A stretch of 64,000 bases of DNA from Faecalibacterium duncaniae (GCF_010509575.1 NZ_CP048437.1:2046001-2110000), one strand, 5' to 3'; shown: positions 1-9,095, counted from the first letter of the stretch. A program made the numbers and translations. The notes: generated by a model not told the origin, from the letters alone.

Positions 1-300
1 GGCCTCCATCAGGATCCAGCACAGGTCTACCGGCTTCATGGACGGCTTGTCGTTCATCTCCACTTCCAGCAGACCCATCATTTCCCGCAGGGTGCGCTCC
101 AGGCGGATGCTCTCCTGCCCCATATCCTCCAGCGCCTGCCGGGTCCTTTCGTCTCCGGTCCGGGCCAGATGCATCTGCAGGTATTCCCGGTTCTGGTCCA
201 TGATGCGCAGGGAGTGCAGCAGCACGCTCTCAAATTGTTTGCGGGGGAAATCCCCCATCCCGCTCTCTTTTGCCATTCCGTTCTCTCTCTTTTTTCTCAT
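1..300 (-). CDS. Sensor histidine kinase-like protein, partial (N-terminal part only)
   Basis: The visible 100 codons run off the left edge. The ATG at 300 overlaps the stop of the upstream regulator gene as ATGA, so the two are probably translationally coupled; an internal ATG at 276 is the alternative start. Around residues 24-90 the protein looks like a histidine-kinase dimerisation helix pair: a short HSLR stretch sits where kinases carry H-E-L-R, followed by a long charged helix and the pattern M-x-L-L-E-x-E, then P-V-D-L before the expected ATPase domain. Pairing with a Spo0A-like gene supports a signalling role. The ATP-binding domain is outside the window, so kinase activity cannot be judged. 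Confidence 0.55.
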   Translation of the reverse strand, partial: MRKKRENGMAKESGMGDFPRKQFESVLLHSLRIMDQNREYLQMHLARTGDERTRQALEDMGQESIRLERTLREMMGLLEVEMNDKPSMKPVDLCWILMEA

Positions 301-1049
301 CGTCCGGCCTTCCGTCCCTGCGTTCCGCTGTCGATCAATTTCTGGCGGCCCGCATAGATCAGCTTGCCCAGGGTAACGCTATGCCCCATCAGGCCGTAAT
401 CCTGCTTGAATTTCTGCCAGGCTTCGGTGTTGTATTTTTCCACCCCGTCGATCAGGCGGCGCATCCCGCAGTCCACAGCGGCCACTGTGGTGTGGTGTTC
501 CTCGGCCACAGTCTGCAGGATCTCCTTGCGCACGGCCAGCTTCCGCTCTGTGCCGCAGACGACCTGCAGCGCAGTGGTCAGATATTCACAGTTCACATCC
601 GGCTGCTGGATGCCCCACTCCGCATAAAGCTGCTTGCAGAACGGCAGCACCCAGAAGATGCCGATGTCCGTGGAGCTGCGCAGATCCAGCAGCAGATCCA
701 GCAGGCTGCTGCGCTCCGGCAGGTACTGCCTGCCGTCCGGCCGCAGGAACGATGCCGTGGCATCGCTGTACCAGTCATCCCCCTGCAACAGCAGCAGCGG
801 GCGGTTATGCAGGCTGTTGAGCCGCTTGAGGAACTCATACCCATCCATATCCTCCAGCTGGCTCGAAAGCACCACGATATCCACACTGCGCTGCTGGCGC
901 AGCTCCCGCAGCAGCTCCTCGCCGCTGTGGAAGCAGACACAGCAGATCGCCGGATTCTGCTCCTCCAGATAATTTTTCCGGACGCGGATCTCCCGCTCGT
1001 CGTAGCTCAAAAGCGCGACATGCAGCTTTGAAACGAGTCGTTCCGTCAA
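297..1049 (-). CDS. Spo0A-like regulator with a degenerate receiver domain
   Basis: A 250-residue protein. Residues 8-110 follow a response-regulator receiver fold (VALLSYDERE at the first strand, MDGYEFLKRL after the active-site strand). The position of the phosphorylated Asp, in the run IVVLSSQLEDMDG, is Ser instead of Asp, and no clear conserved Lys follows. Residues 130-245 resemble the Spo0A C-terminal DNA-binding domain (helix pattern ending in a V-T-L-G-K-L-I stretch), though the match is by eye. It is followed by a kinase-like gene overlapping by 4 bases. It may be a phosphorylation-independent transcription factor. Likely regulated genes are unknown; the divergent ABC transporter is a candidate target. 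Start chosen at the first ATG. Confidence 0.6.
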   Translation of the reverse strand: MTERLVSKLHVALLSYDEREIRVRKNYLEEQNPAICCVCFHSGEELLRELRQQRSVDIVVLSSQLEDMDGYEFLKRLNSLHNRPLLLLQGDDWYSDATASFLRPDGRQYLPERSSLLDLLLDLRSSTDIGIFWVLPFCKQLYAEWGIQQPDVNCEYLTTALQVVCGTERKLAVRKEILQTVAEEHHTTVAAVDCGMRRLIDGVEKYNTEAWQKFKQDYGLMGHSVTLGKLIYAGRQKLIDSGTQGRKAGR

Positions 1050-1381
1050 TCCAACCTTCCCCTTTGCCTTAAATTTGCCGCACTTTTCTTCCGTGCGTAC
1101 TGTACGATACTATTTTATAAGGCCCTGCGGAAAGATTCAATCCCCGAAAAAACGTCACTATGCGTCGAACTGTGCAGGAATGGCGGCTTTTTGCGTCTTG
1201 ATTTCTGGTAATTTACGTCATAAAGTGTCGATTTTTGTTTCTTTTACCTTCTCCAGCATAACACCATCTTTCCAGAAAAGCAACGGTTTGTTCACATTCA
1301 TCTGATACCATATCTACGTTATTTTGTTTTTTGTCCGGCATTTCCCACACGCCGCCGGGCATGCATAAGAAAGGCCTGCCT
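1050..1381. promoter_or_regulatory. Divergent intergenic region with candidate promoter for the Spo0A-like gene
   Basis: This 332-base region separates two divergent genes and has no credible gene of its own. On the minus strand TTGAAT (1135-1140) and TAAAAT (1112-1117) are 17 bases apart and could drive the Spo0A-like gene. Two TCGA-containing stretches (about 1164-1168 and 1226-1231) distantly recall Spo0A boxes (TGTCGAA) but do not match fully. No plus-strand promoter for the ABC transporter stands out. Confidence 0.35.
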
Positions 1382-4300
1382 ATGCTTCAACTGAAAAAGA
1401 TCCGCAAGGAATACAAAACCGGTGACCTAGTACAGACCGCACTGAATGATGTCAGCCTGAACCTGCGCGACAGCGAATTCGTCGCCATCCTGGGCCCCTC
1501 CGGCTCCGGTAAGACCACCCTGCTGAACATCATCGGCGGCCTGGATCGGTACGACAGCGGTGACCTTGTCATCAACGGGATCTCCACCAAAAAGTACACC
1601 GACCGCGATTGGGACTCCTACCGCAACCACACCATCGGCTTTGTGTTCCAGAGCTACAACCTGATCCCCCATCAGACCGTTCTGGCCAACGTGGAGCTGG
1701 CTCTGACCATTTCCGGCATCTCGGGCGCAGAGCGCAAGCACCGCGCCACCGAGGCACTGCAGAAGGTGGGGCTGGGCAATCAGCTGCACAAGCACCCCAG
1801 CGAAATGTCCGGCGGCCAGATGCAGCGCGTTGCCATTGCCCGTGCGCTGGTCAACAACCCGGATATCCTGCTGGCGGACGAGCCCACCGGCGCGCTGGAC
1901 AGCGAGACCAGCATCCAGGTCATGGAGCTGCTCAAGGAGGTGGCAAAGGACCGGCTGGTGGTCATGGTCACCCACAACCCGGAGCTGGCCCAGCAGTACG
2001 CCACCCGCATCGTGAACCTGAAGGATGGTGTCATCCGCTCCGACACCGCCCCCTACGAGCCCGACACCACTCAGCTTGCCCCTGCCGTTCACAAGAACAT
2101 GGGCCACTCCTCCATGTCGTGGTGGACCTCGCTGACCCTGAGCTTCAACAACCTCTGGACCAAAAAGACCCGCACCCTGCTCACGGCCTTTGCAGGCTCT
2201 ATCGGCATCATCGGCATTGCGCTGATCATTTCCCTGTCCACCGGTGTCAACCAGTATATCGCTGATATGGAGCGGGACACCCTTTCCGAGTACCCGGTGC
2301 AGATCCTGCGCAGCGGCATGGATCTGACCAGCCTGCTGTCTGCTGACCTGCCCGGCCAGCCCGCCGCCCCCGACCTCGGCGAGGGGATGGTGCCGGTGCG
2401 CCAGCTCGTGACCCAGATGGTTTCCGGCATCACCTCCAACGACCTGAAGAGCCTGAAAGCCTACCTCGAGAGCGATGCCTGCAGCATCGGGGAGAGCGTT
2501 TCCTCGGTGGAGTATTCCTATAATGTCCAGCCTCAGATCTACCGCCAGGACCCGGACGGCAGCATCCGGCAGGTGAACCCGGATTCCTCCCTTTCCGCTC
2601 TGGGCATCAGCTCCACCAGCTCGACCAATAACATGATGGCCAGCATGATGAACACCAGCGTGTTCTACCAGCTGCCCGCCAGCGATGCCCTGTATCATTC
2701 CCAGTACGAGGTCAAGGCAGGCCGCTGGCCCGAAAGCTACAACGAGTGTGTTGCCGTGCTGGGTGCGGATGGTTCCATCACCGATTATGCCCTCTACGCG
2801 CTGGGCCTGCGTGACAACGCCGAGCTGGACAAGATGATCCAGCAGTTCGCCCAGAACCAGAATGTGGATGTGCCCGAGGATTTCAAGACCTATCGGTACA
2901 GCGATTTTCTGGGCCGCACCTTCAAGCTGGTCAACGCGGCCGACCGCTACCAGTACGACGATGCCCACAGCACCTGGGTGGATAAATCGGACGACAAGGC
3001 CTTCCTGCAGGAGCTTGTGGCCAACAGCGAGACCATGACCATCGTGGGCGTGGTGCAGCCCAGGGAGAACGCCTCCGCCGCCATGCTGTCCTCCGGCATC
3101 GCCTATCCCGCCTCCCTGACCCGGCACGTCATGGACACCGCCGCCCAGAGCAGGCTGGTGCAGGATCAGCTCGCCGACCCGCAGACCAATGTGCTGAATG
3201 GCGAACCCTTCGGCACCGAGCAGACCACTGCCGTGGACATGGCCTCCCTCTTTTCCATTGACACCGACCAGCTCGAGAGCGCCTTCCAGTTCGACCCCGG
3301 CAAGTTGGATCTTGACCTGAGCGGCGCGTTCGACCTGAGTGACGGTTCCGTAGATTTTTCCTCCCTCATTGACCCGGACAGCTTCCAATTTGATCTGGCC
3401 GAAACGCCCGGCATCGACATGAGCGCCCTGACGGACGTGTTCGCCAACATGGACATTTCCATCCCCGCCGACAAAATGCAGCAGCTGGCCCAGAAGGTGA
3501 TGACCGGCTACAAGGATTACATCATCGGCAACGGCATTCTGGGGCTGGACAAGATCGGTTTTGACCAGTATCTCGCCAGTGACCAGTTCCAGCAGCTGAT
3601 GAAGGATTCCATGGGCAGCCTCATCGATACCGCTGCCCTGCAGGAGCAGTTTACTGCCGCCATGCAGCAGGTCATGGGCAGCGTGATGTCAAACTTCTCG
3701 GAACAGATCGCCGCCGAATTACAGACCCAGCTGGGCGCTGCCATGGAGCAGGCCATGGGCCAGATCAGCACAAACCTGCAGAGTCAGATGACCGAGCGCT
3801 TCTCCTCTCTTGGCAGCCAGATGGAAAGTGCGCTGAAGATCGACGCAGATGCGTTCCGGAATGCCATCCAATTCAACATGACCGAGGACGATCTGGCGGA
3901 GCTGATGAAGTCGAAAATGATGTCCACCAGCGCCACCTATGAAAGCAACCTGCAGGCCTTTGGTTATGCCAGCGAGGACGACCCCAGCCAGATCAACATC
4001 TATCCGCTGGACTTCGAGCAAAAGGCGAAGGTCCTCAATGTGCTGGACAGCTACAATGCCGCCATGCGTGAGCAGGGCGCGGAAGACAAGGTGATCCAGT
4101 ACACCGATGTGGTGGGCACCCTGATGACCTCCGTGACCAGGATCATCAACATGATCTCCAACATGCTGGTGGCCTTTGTCTCCATCTCGCTGGTGGTCTC
4201 CTCCATTATGATCGGCATCATCACCTATATCAGCGTGCTGGAGCGCCGCAAGGAGATCGGCATCCTGCGTGCCATCGGTGCTTCCAAGCGGAACATCTCC

Positions 4301-4558
4301 GAGGTGTTCAACGCCGAGACCTTCATCATCGGCCTGTGCTCGGGCCTCATGGGCATCGGCCTCAGCAGACTGCTGCTCATTCCGGGCAACATGCTCATCC
4401 AGAAGATCGCCGTCGGCACCAGCGTAGTGGCCGTTCTGCCCTGGAAGGCCGCTGTGGTGCTGGTTGCGCTGGCAACTGTGCTGACCATTCTGGGCGGCTT
4501 TATCCCCGCCAAAACCGCCTCCCGCTCTGACCCTGTCAAGGCTCTGAGAGCAGAATAA
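1382..4558 (+). CDS. MacB-type ABC transporter, fused ATPase and permease
   Basis: A single 1058-residue protein. Residues 1-225 are an ABC ATPase with Walker A GPSGSGKTT, signature SGGQMQRVAIARAL, Walker B ILLADEPTGALDSE and the switch VMVTHNPE. A first membrane helix lies near 275-300 (GIIGIALIISLSTGV), then about 550 residues of extracytoplasmic domain rich in Gln, Met and Asp, then three C-terminal membrane helices of an FtsX-like permease containing ERRKEIGILRAIGAS. Such proteins act in the membrane in peptide or antibiotic export or in mechanotransmission. The start at 1382 is preferred over the longer in-frame ATG at 1331 because homology begins at MLQLKKIRKEY and an AAGAAAGG stretch lies just upstream. 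Substrate unknown. No partner gene adjoins it. Confidence 0.85.
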   Translation: MLQLKKIRKEYKTGDLVQTALNDVSLNLRDSEFVAILGPSGSGKTTLLNIIGGLDRYDSGDLVINGISTKKYTDRDWDSYRNHTIGFVFQSYNLIPHQTVLANVELALTISGISGAERKHRATEALQKVGLGNQLHKHPSEMSGGQMQRVAIARALVNNPDILLADEPTGALDSETSIQVMELLKEVAKDRLVVMVTHNPELAQQYATRIVNLKDGVIRSDTAPYEPDTTQLAPAVHKNMGHSSMSWWTSLTLSFNNLWTKKTRTLLTAFAGSIGIIGIALIISLSTGVNQYIADMERDTLSEYPVQILRSGMDLTSLLSADLPGQPAAPDLGEGMVPVRQLVTQMVSGITSNDLKSLKAYLESDACSIGESVSSVEYSYNVQPQIYRQDPDGSIRQVNPDSSLSALGISSTSSTNNMMASMMNTSVFYQLPASDALYHSQYEVKAGRWPESYNECVAVLGADGSITDYALYALGLRDNAELDKMIQQFAQNQNVDVPEDFKTYRYSDFLGRTFKLVNAADRYQYDDAHSTWVDKSDDKAFLQELVANSETMTIVGVVQPRENASAAMLSSGIAYPASLTRHVMDTAAQSRLVQDQLADPQTNVLNGEPFGTEQTTAVDMASLFSIDTDQLESAFQFDPGKLDLDLSGAFDLSDGSVDFSSLIDPDSFQFDLAETPGIDMSALTDVFANMDISIPADKMQQLAQKVMTGYKDYIIGNGILGLDKIGFDQYLASDQFQQLMKDSMGSLIDTAALQEQFTAAMQQVMGSVMSNFSEQIAAELQTQLGAAMEQAMGQISTNLQSQMTERFSSLGSQMESALKIDADAFRNAIQFNMTEDDLAELMKSKMMSTSATYESNLQAFGYASEDDPSQINIYPLDFEQKAKVLNVLDSYNAAMREQGAEDKVIQYTDVVGTLMTSVTRIINMISNMLVAFVSISLVVSSIMIGIITYISVLERRKEIGILRAIGASKRNISEVFNAETFIIGLCSGLMGIGLSRLLLIPGNMLIQKIAVGTSVVAVLPWKAAVVLVALATVLTILGGFIPAKTASRSDPVKALRAE

Positions 4559-4598
4559 GATCACTTTTCCAAAGAGGCTGTTGCACAAGCCCCAGCAA

Positions 4599-4646
4599 AA
4601 AAGACCAGAGTTGTTTCGCCAAAAGGCGTTACAACTCTGGTCTTTT
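4599..4646. terminator. Bidirectional rho-independent terminator
   Basis: A 16-bp perfect stem (4599-4614 with 4631-4646) encloses a short nested CGCC/GGCG hairpin, with A and T runs at the two ends. It lies between the convergent ABC transporter gene and the HD-domain gene and can serve both. Confidence 0.85.
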
Positions 4647-4675
4647 GCTTTAATGTGAACAGTGCTGCGGCTTCT

Positions 4676-5182
4676 TTACCACTCTTCTTCGTCAGCGCCC
4701 ACCCTTGTGCGGCGGAACATGCTCTCCACAATGGCGCAGTATTTATCCGCCAGACAGACGATGACCGCCTCCCGGCAGGTCGGGATATGACGGAAAGTCA
4801 GGGGCCACATGTGGCTGGCAATGACGTTCTGCTCCTTTTTGGTAATGCCGAACACCCGCTGTGCGTTCACACAGGCAGACCCCGGGTGGGAAAAGCCGTG
4901 CATCTCAAACAGATGCCGCAGGCCGTGGAAGGAGCCCTGCTTGTGCCAGTCATAGAGGTAGAAATCATGGAGGAAGGCCCCCACGGCCAGCGTGGTCTCA
5001 TCGGCTCCCAGATGGAAGCGGTGGTTGATCCAGCAGCTGACCACGACCACATTCTTGCAGTGCTGGTAGGTGGTCACATCACCGTGCTGGATAAACTCAC
5101 GCATTTCCTGCACCTTGGGGTGATGGTCGTACTGTTCCAGAATAGCGGACAGGCGCTCCCGTTCCGTTTGTGAAAGCTGCAT
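4676..5182 (-). CDS. HD-domain hydrolase
   Basis: A 168-residue protein with the spaced His and Asp residues of an HD metal-dependent phosphohydrolase: an early H in YQHCKNVVVV, the HD pair in GAFLHDFYLYDW, further His residues in FEMHGFSHPG and IASHMWPLT, and a late Asp in CLADKYC. The family hydrolyses phosphoesters of nucleotides or second messengers; the substrate cannot be told. It starts 36 bases downstream of the next gene and probably shares its transcript. It ends in an acidic tail (DEEEW). Confidence 0.7.
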   Translation of the reverse strand: MQLSQTERERLSAILEQYDHHPKVQEMREFIQHGDVTTYQHCKNVVVVSCWINHRFHLGADETTLAVGAFLHDFYLYDWHKQGSFHGLRHLFEMHGFSHPGSACVNAQRVFGITKKEQNVIASHMWPLTFRHIPTCREAVIVCLADKYCAIVESMFRRTRVGADEEEW

Positions 5183-5218
5183 GGAAAATTCCCTTTCTTT
5201 TTGTCAGAAACGCCGGGC

Positions 5219-5650
5219 TCAGCTCCGCAGCTGAACCGGGTTGGAGCTGCCGAAGTTCTCAGCGGCCGAAGGATTTTCGCGGGTCAGGCTCAGGTCCACC
5301 AGATACTGCCTGCCGTCGCCCAGTGCTTCCAGCTCGGCCAGCTTGGCCTCGGCAGAAGCCTTGTCCGGGTACCACTGGATGAGGAAGAAGTTTTCCTCCT
5401 CCACGCCGTAATACAGCCACTGGCCGTCTGCCCGCAGCAGGTCGTCCAGATGATCCACCTCATCGCCATCGGTCAGGCCCAGGCCCTCCTCGGCGTAGAC
5501 ATTTTCAGGTTCCACCTGCAGCACCTCGATGACCTGAATGGCACTCTGTAAGTATTCATCCTGCGAAATGCTCTTGTCCGAGCGTTCCCAGCCCGTCAGG
5601 AATGCCTGCATCAGCAGGTTCTTCACGGAGATCTCCGGCTTCATTGCCAT
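5219..5650 (-). CDS. Conserved-looking hypothetical protein
   Basis: A 143-residue soluble acidic protein I do not recognise. The ATG at 5650 is preferred over the longer reading because a GAGGAA ribosome binding site lies about 8 bases upstream; further upstream the frame runs into the AT-rich promoter zone. It has no signal peptide, membrane segment or cysteine motif. The middle (QWLYYGVEEENFFLIQWYP) looks like a beta-rich core. It precedes the HD hydrolase on the same strand and probably forms a two-gene operon with it, divergent from htpG. Confidence 0.55.
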   Translation of the reverse strand: MAMKPEISVKNLLMQAFLTGWERSDKSISQDEYLQSAIQVIEVLQVEPENVYAEEGLGLTDGDEVDHLDDLLRADGQWLYYGVEEENFFLIQWYPDKASAEAKLAELEALGDGRQYLVDLSLTRENPSAAENFGSSNPVQLRS

Positions 5651-5795
5651 AACATATTCCTCTTTCCTCGTTTGTTTCCGCTGACCAGTATACGCTAAAA
5701 ATTGTGAAAGGTCAACTATTTCTTTATGAATTTTTTGTAGCAACGCACAAAAGGCATTTTGTTCCAGTTCATTTCTGAACTTTTTATGAAACCCC

Positions 5796-5824
5796 TTGAT
5801 TTTTGACCCGCATCGGTGTATATT
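5796..5824 (+). promoter_or_regulatory. Promoter of htpG
   Basis: TTGATT (5796-5801) and TATATT (5819-5824) are separated by 17 bases, matching a housekeeping sigma-A promoter. The -10 box overlaps the first bases of the CIRCE operator, so a bound repressor would block polymerase. Confidence 0.75.
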
Positions 5825-5849
5825 AGCACTCGAAAGATATGAGTGCTAA
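5823..5849 (+). promoter_or_regulatory. CIRCE operator (HrcA binding site)
   Basis: TTAGCACTC at 5823-5831 and GAGTGCTAA at 5841-5849 are a perfect inverted repeat with a 9-base spacer, exactly the CIRCE consensus. HrcA represses heat-shock genes through this site and is titrated by stress. Here it lies between the -10 box and the htpG start, about 90 bases before the ATG. Confidence 0.95.
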
Positions 5850-5937
5850 GAAGATGCAGCATCGGTTGTTTCTTCTGCATTGCCGCTCCTTTTGCGAGGG
5901 GCCGGATCTGAATACTGTACAAAAGAGGTTTTGTATT

Positions 5938-7866
5938 ATGGCGAAGAAAGAATTTCAGGCTGAAAGCAAAAAGCTGATGGACATGATGATCAACTCCATC
6001 TACACCAACAAGGAGATCTTCCTCCGTGAGCTGATCTCCAACGCTTCGGATGCCATCGACAAACTTTATTATAAGAGCCTGACCGATCCTTCCGTGGGCA
6101 TGAACAAGGGCGATTTCCGTATCCTGCTCACCCGCGACAAGGACAATCGCCTGCTGACTGTCTCCGATAACGGCATTGGCATGACCAAAGAGGAGCTGGA
6201 GCAGAACCTGGGCACCATCGCCCACTCTGGTTCTCTGGACTTCAAAAAGGACAACAAGGACGAGAACATCGACATCATCGGTCAGTTCGGCGTGGGCTTC
6301 TACTCCGCCTTCATGGTCGCCGACAAGGTCACCGTCATCTCCAAGGCATACGGTGCGGACGAGGCCTGGCAGTGGGAGTCCAGCGGTGCTGATGGCTACG
6401 AGCTGACCCCCGCCGAGAAGGACACCGCCGGTACTGACATCATCCTGCACATCAAGGACAGCACCGATACCGACAATTACGAGAACTTCCTCGATGAATA
6501 CGGCATCGTGGCCATCGTCAAAAAGTACAGCGACTATGTGCGCTATCCCATCCAGATGGAGCGGGAGAAGAGCCGCCAGAAGCCCGAACCCGATCCCAAG
6601 CCCGAGGACTACAAGCCGGAGTGGGAGACCTACACCGAGCTTGAGACCCTGAACAGCATGGTGCCCATCTGGAAGAAGCAGAAGAGCGAGGTCACCGACG
6701 AGGAATACGCCAGCTTCTACAAGGATAAATTCAACGATTACTCTGACCCCGCCCGCGTCATTGTGAGCCGCACCGAGGGCACCGCCAACTACAACGCCCT
6801 GCTGTTCGTGCCCAGCCATCGCCCCTATGATTTCTACACCAAGGAGTATGAGAAGGGTCTGGCTCTGTACGCATCCGGCGTGCTCATTATGGAAAAGTGC
6901 GCAGACCTGCTGCCCGATTACTTCAGCTTTGTCAAGGGCATTGTGGACAGCCAGGATCTGAGCCTGAACATCAGCCGTGAGATGCTGCAGAAGGACAACC
7001 AGCTCAAGCTGATCCACAACGCACTGGAAAAGAAGATCAAGAACGAGCTGCACTCCATGCTGGTCAACGACCGCGAAAAGTACGAGGCATTCTGGAAGGA
7101 GTTCGGCCGCCAGATCAAGTTCGGCGCTTACTCTGATTACGGGATGCACGCTGAGCTGCTGCGCGACCTGCTGCTGTTCTGGTCTGCCAAGGAGCAGAAG
7201 ATGGTCACCCTGCAGGAGTATGTGGACAAGATGCCTGCCGAGCAGAAGTTCATCTACTTTGCCGCCGGTGACTCCACTGACCGTCTGGCCAAGCTCCCCG
7301 CCGCCGAGCTGGTTCTGGACAAGGGCTATGATGTCCTGCTGCTGACCGAGGACGTGGATGAGTTCTGCCTGCAGATCATGCGCAGCTACCCCCGCAAGGA
7401 TGCCGAGGGCAAGGACGGCACCGTGGAGTTCAAGAACGTCAACAGCGGCGATCTGGGCCTTGAGACCGAGGACGAGAAAAAGGCCGCTGAAGATGCCACC
7501 GCCGAGAACAAGCCCCTGTTCGATGCCATGAAGGACGCTCTGGACGGCAAGGTCAAGGAGGTCAAGGTCTCCACCCGCCTGAAGGATCACCCTGTCTGCC
7601 TGAGCGCCGACGGCCCCCTGTCCATCGAGATGGAGAAGGTGCTCTCCAAGCAGCCCGGCAGCGAGGGCGTGAAGAGCGACAAGGTGCTGGAACTGAACAT
7701 CAACCACCCCGTGTTCGCCGTGCTGAAGGCCGCACAGGAGGCCGGTGATACCGACAAGGTCAAGAAATACAGCAGCCTGCTCTATGCACAGGCACAGCTG
7801 ATCGAGGGCCTGCCCGTGGATGATCCCGCCGCTTACGCCGAGGCCGTTTGCAGCCTGATGAAGTAA
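5938..7866 (+). CDS. htpG: Molecular chaperone HtpG (Hsp90)
   Basis: A 642-residue cytosolic ATP-dependent chaperone. The N-terminal GHKL ATPase shows FLRELISNASDAIDKL, the Asp motif DNGIGMT, and GQFGVGFYSAFMV; the middle domain contains ISREMLQ; the C-terminal dimerisation domain follows from about residue 510, after an acidic linker. The start at 5938 is used because MAKKEFQAE opens the family homology and an AGAGG lies upstream; the longer frame from 5839 runs through the CIRCE element and cannot be coding. A lone transcription unit with its own promoter, CIRCE operator and a downstream hairpin. In Bacillus subtilis htpG is not under HrcA, so direct CIRCE control is notable. Confidence 0.97.
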   Translation: MAKKEFQAESKKLMDMMINSIYTNKEIFLRELISNASDAIDKLYYKSLTDPSVGMNKGDFRILLTRDKDNRLLTVSDNGIGMTKEELEQNLGTIAHSGSLDFKKDNKDENIDIIGQFGVGFYSAFMVADKVTVISKAYGADEAWQWESSGADGYELTPAEKDTAGTDIILHIKDSTDTDNYENFLDEYGIVAIVKKYSDYVRYPIQMEREKSRQKPEPDPKPEDYKPEWETYTELETLNSMVPIWKKQKSEVTDEEYASFYKDKFNDYSDPARVIVSRTEGTANYNALLFVPSHRPYDFYTKEYEKGLALYASGVLIMEKCADLLPDYFSFVKGIVDSQDLSLNISREMLQKDNQLKLIHNALEKKIKNELHSMLVNDREKYEAFWKEFGRQIKFGAYSDYGMHAELLRDLLLFWSAKEQKMVTLQEYVDKMPAEQKFIYFAAGDSTDRLAKLPAAELVLDKGYDVLLLTEDVDEFCLQIMRSYPRKDAEGKDGTVEFKNVNSGDLGLETEDEKKAAEDATAENKPLFDAMKDALDGKVKEVKVSTRLKDHPVCLSADGPLSIEMEKVLSKQPGSEGVKSDKVLELNINHPVFAVLKAAQEAGDTDKVKKYSSLLYAQAQLIEGLPVDDPAAYAEAVCSLMK

Positions 7867-7905
7867 TTTCCTTTCCCACAAATAAATTACCCCCTTAACA
7901 AAAGG

Positions 7906-7945
7906 GCCGTGCTCCGCTATAATAAAGTGGAACACGGCTTTTTTG
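7906..7945 (+). terminator. Terminator after htpG
   Basis: GCCGTG at 7906-7911 pairs with CACGGC at 7933-7938, extended inward by TCC/GGA, and is followed by a run of T. It stands between htpG and the next gene, whose AGGAGG begins only a few bases further on. Confidence 0.75.
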
Positions 7946-7965
7946 TTTTAGGAGGATTCTGCCCC

Positions 7966-9081
7966 ATGGAGCCCAGACGCAGCAAACATTTTCTTGCCCA
8001 CATTCCCACCATTGCCCTGCTGGTAGTATTCGCCATGTCGCCCTGGCTGGGCATCCTGTTCTTCATCCTGCGTGCCATTGACCGGGATGCCGAGAAAAAG
8101 GAGCAGGAGAACGCGGAATATTCCAGCGATTTCCGTCCCCAGGACACCGGTGCCGGTCAGCCGGCCCGGGACACTGAGCCGGTCTATGGCCACGATGTGC
8201 CCACTGCCGAGCAGCAGAACGCCAAAAAGTGGCACAAGACCCTGACCAGCCTCTGCACGGTGTTCGGCGGCATCTTTCTGGTGGTAGGCCTTGCAGGCCT
8301 TGCCGATATCATCGACCTGTGGGGCTACTGGTTCGACTGGGGCGAGTTTCTGACCGCGCTGGCCCAGACCATTGGCGGCGGCGCTGCGCTGGCCATGGGC
8401 CTGCGGATGAAGCAGGCCCGCAAGCTGGAGCGCCAGCTGGACAAGATCGTTGGGACCCGGGATAATATCCCGCTGGACGAGCTCTTTGCAGCCGCGGGCA
8501 TTGATGCCGACAGGGGCCGCGCCGCCGTGGAGCGCGCCATCGACCACGGCTATTTCGGGGCCGATGCCTATATCGACAACCGCACCGGCACGCTGGTGGT
8601 GCGGGGCGCTGCGCCCCAGCCGCCCAGGCCCGCCGAGCCCGCACCCGCACCGGCTCCCGAGGATCAGTATGCCGCCCTGCAGCGCCAGCTCCGGCAGGCC
8701 AACGATGCCATCCCCGACCCGGTGATGACGGCCAAGATCTCCCGGCTGGAGGATGTCAGCGCCCGCATCTTCGCACTGGCAAAAAAGGACCCGGACAAAA
8801 AAGCCCAGCTGCAGAAATTTATGGATTACTACCTGCCCACCGCGCTGAAGCTGCTGAATACCTACGCCCAGCTCTCGGCACAGGATGTGCAGGGCACCAA
8901 CATCACTGAGGCAAAGCAGAGCATTGAGCGGAGCATGGATCTGCTCATCACCGCCTTTGAAAACCAGCTGGACAAGCTGTTTGCCTCCGATGCGCTGGAT
9001 GTTTCCACCGACATTGCCGCGCTGGAAGGGATGCTGAACCTCGACGGGCTCACCGGCGGCGATTTCGCGCCCCGGAGCTGA
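7966..9081 (+). CDS. XpaC-like membrane protein (5-bromo-4-chloroindolyl phosphate hydrolysis family)
   Basis: A 371-residue protein. A short cytoplasmic start is followed by hydrophobic segments at about residues 13-34 and 100-150, then a charged linker rich in Pro and Ala (about residues 210-230), and a helical C-terminal domain with the pattern DYYLPTALKLLNTY and the acidic stretch ALDVSTDIAALEGMLNLDG, which is typical of the XpaC family. In other Firmicutes the family is linked to TelA/tellurite-resistance proteins, but no telA is present here. Its cellular role is not firmly known. The ATG at 7966 has a textbook AGGAGG at 7950-7955; the longer frame starts inside the preceding terminator. 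Confidence 0.75.
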   Translation: MEPRRSKHFLAHIPTIALLVVFAMSPWLGILFFILRAIDRDAEKKEQENAEYSSDFRPQDTGAGQPARDTEPVYGHDVPTAEQQNAKKWHKTLTSLCTVFGGIFLVVGLAGLADIIDLWGYWFDWGEFLTALAQTIGGGAALAMGLRMKQARKLERQLDKIVGTRDNIPLDELFAAAGIDADRGRAAVERAIDHGYFGADAYIDNRTGTLVVRGAAPQPPRPAEPAPAPAPEDQYAALQRQLRQANDAIPDPVMTAKISRLEDVSARIFALAKKDPDKKAQLQKFMDYYLPTALKLLNTYAQLSAQDVQGTNITEAKQSIERSMDLLITAFENQLDKLFASDALDVSTDIAALEGMLNLDGLTGGDFAPRS

Positions 9082-9095
9082 CCGCCGGAACTGCG

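Noticed and set aside
1427..3388. Long antisense reading frames opposite the ABC transporter, htpG, rpoC and rpoB (for example 5716-7935, 30989-34156, 34663-38049)
   Set aside because: They mirror the codon bias of the real GC-rich genes, have no ribosome sites, and encode low-complexity His/Gln/Leu-rich sequence.
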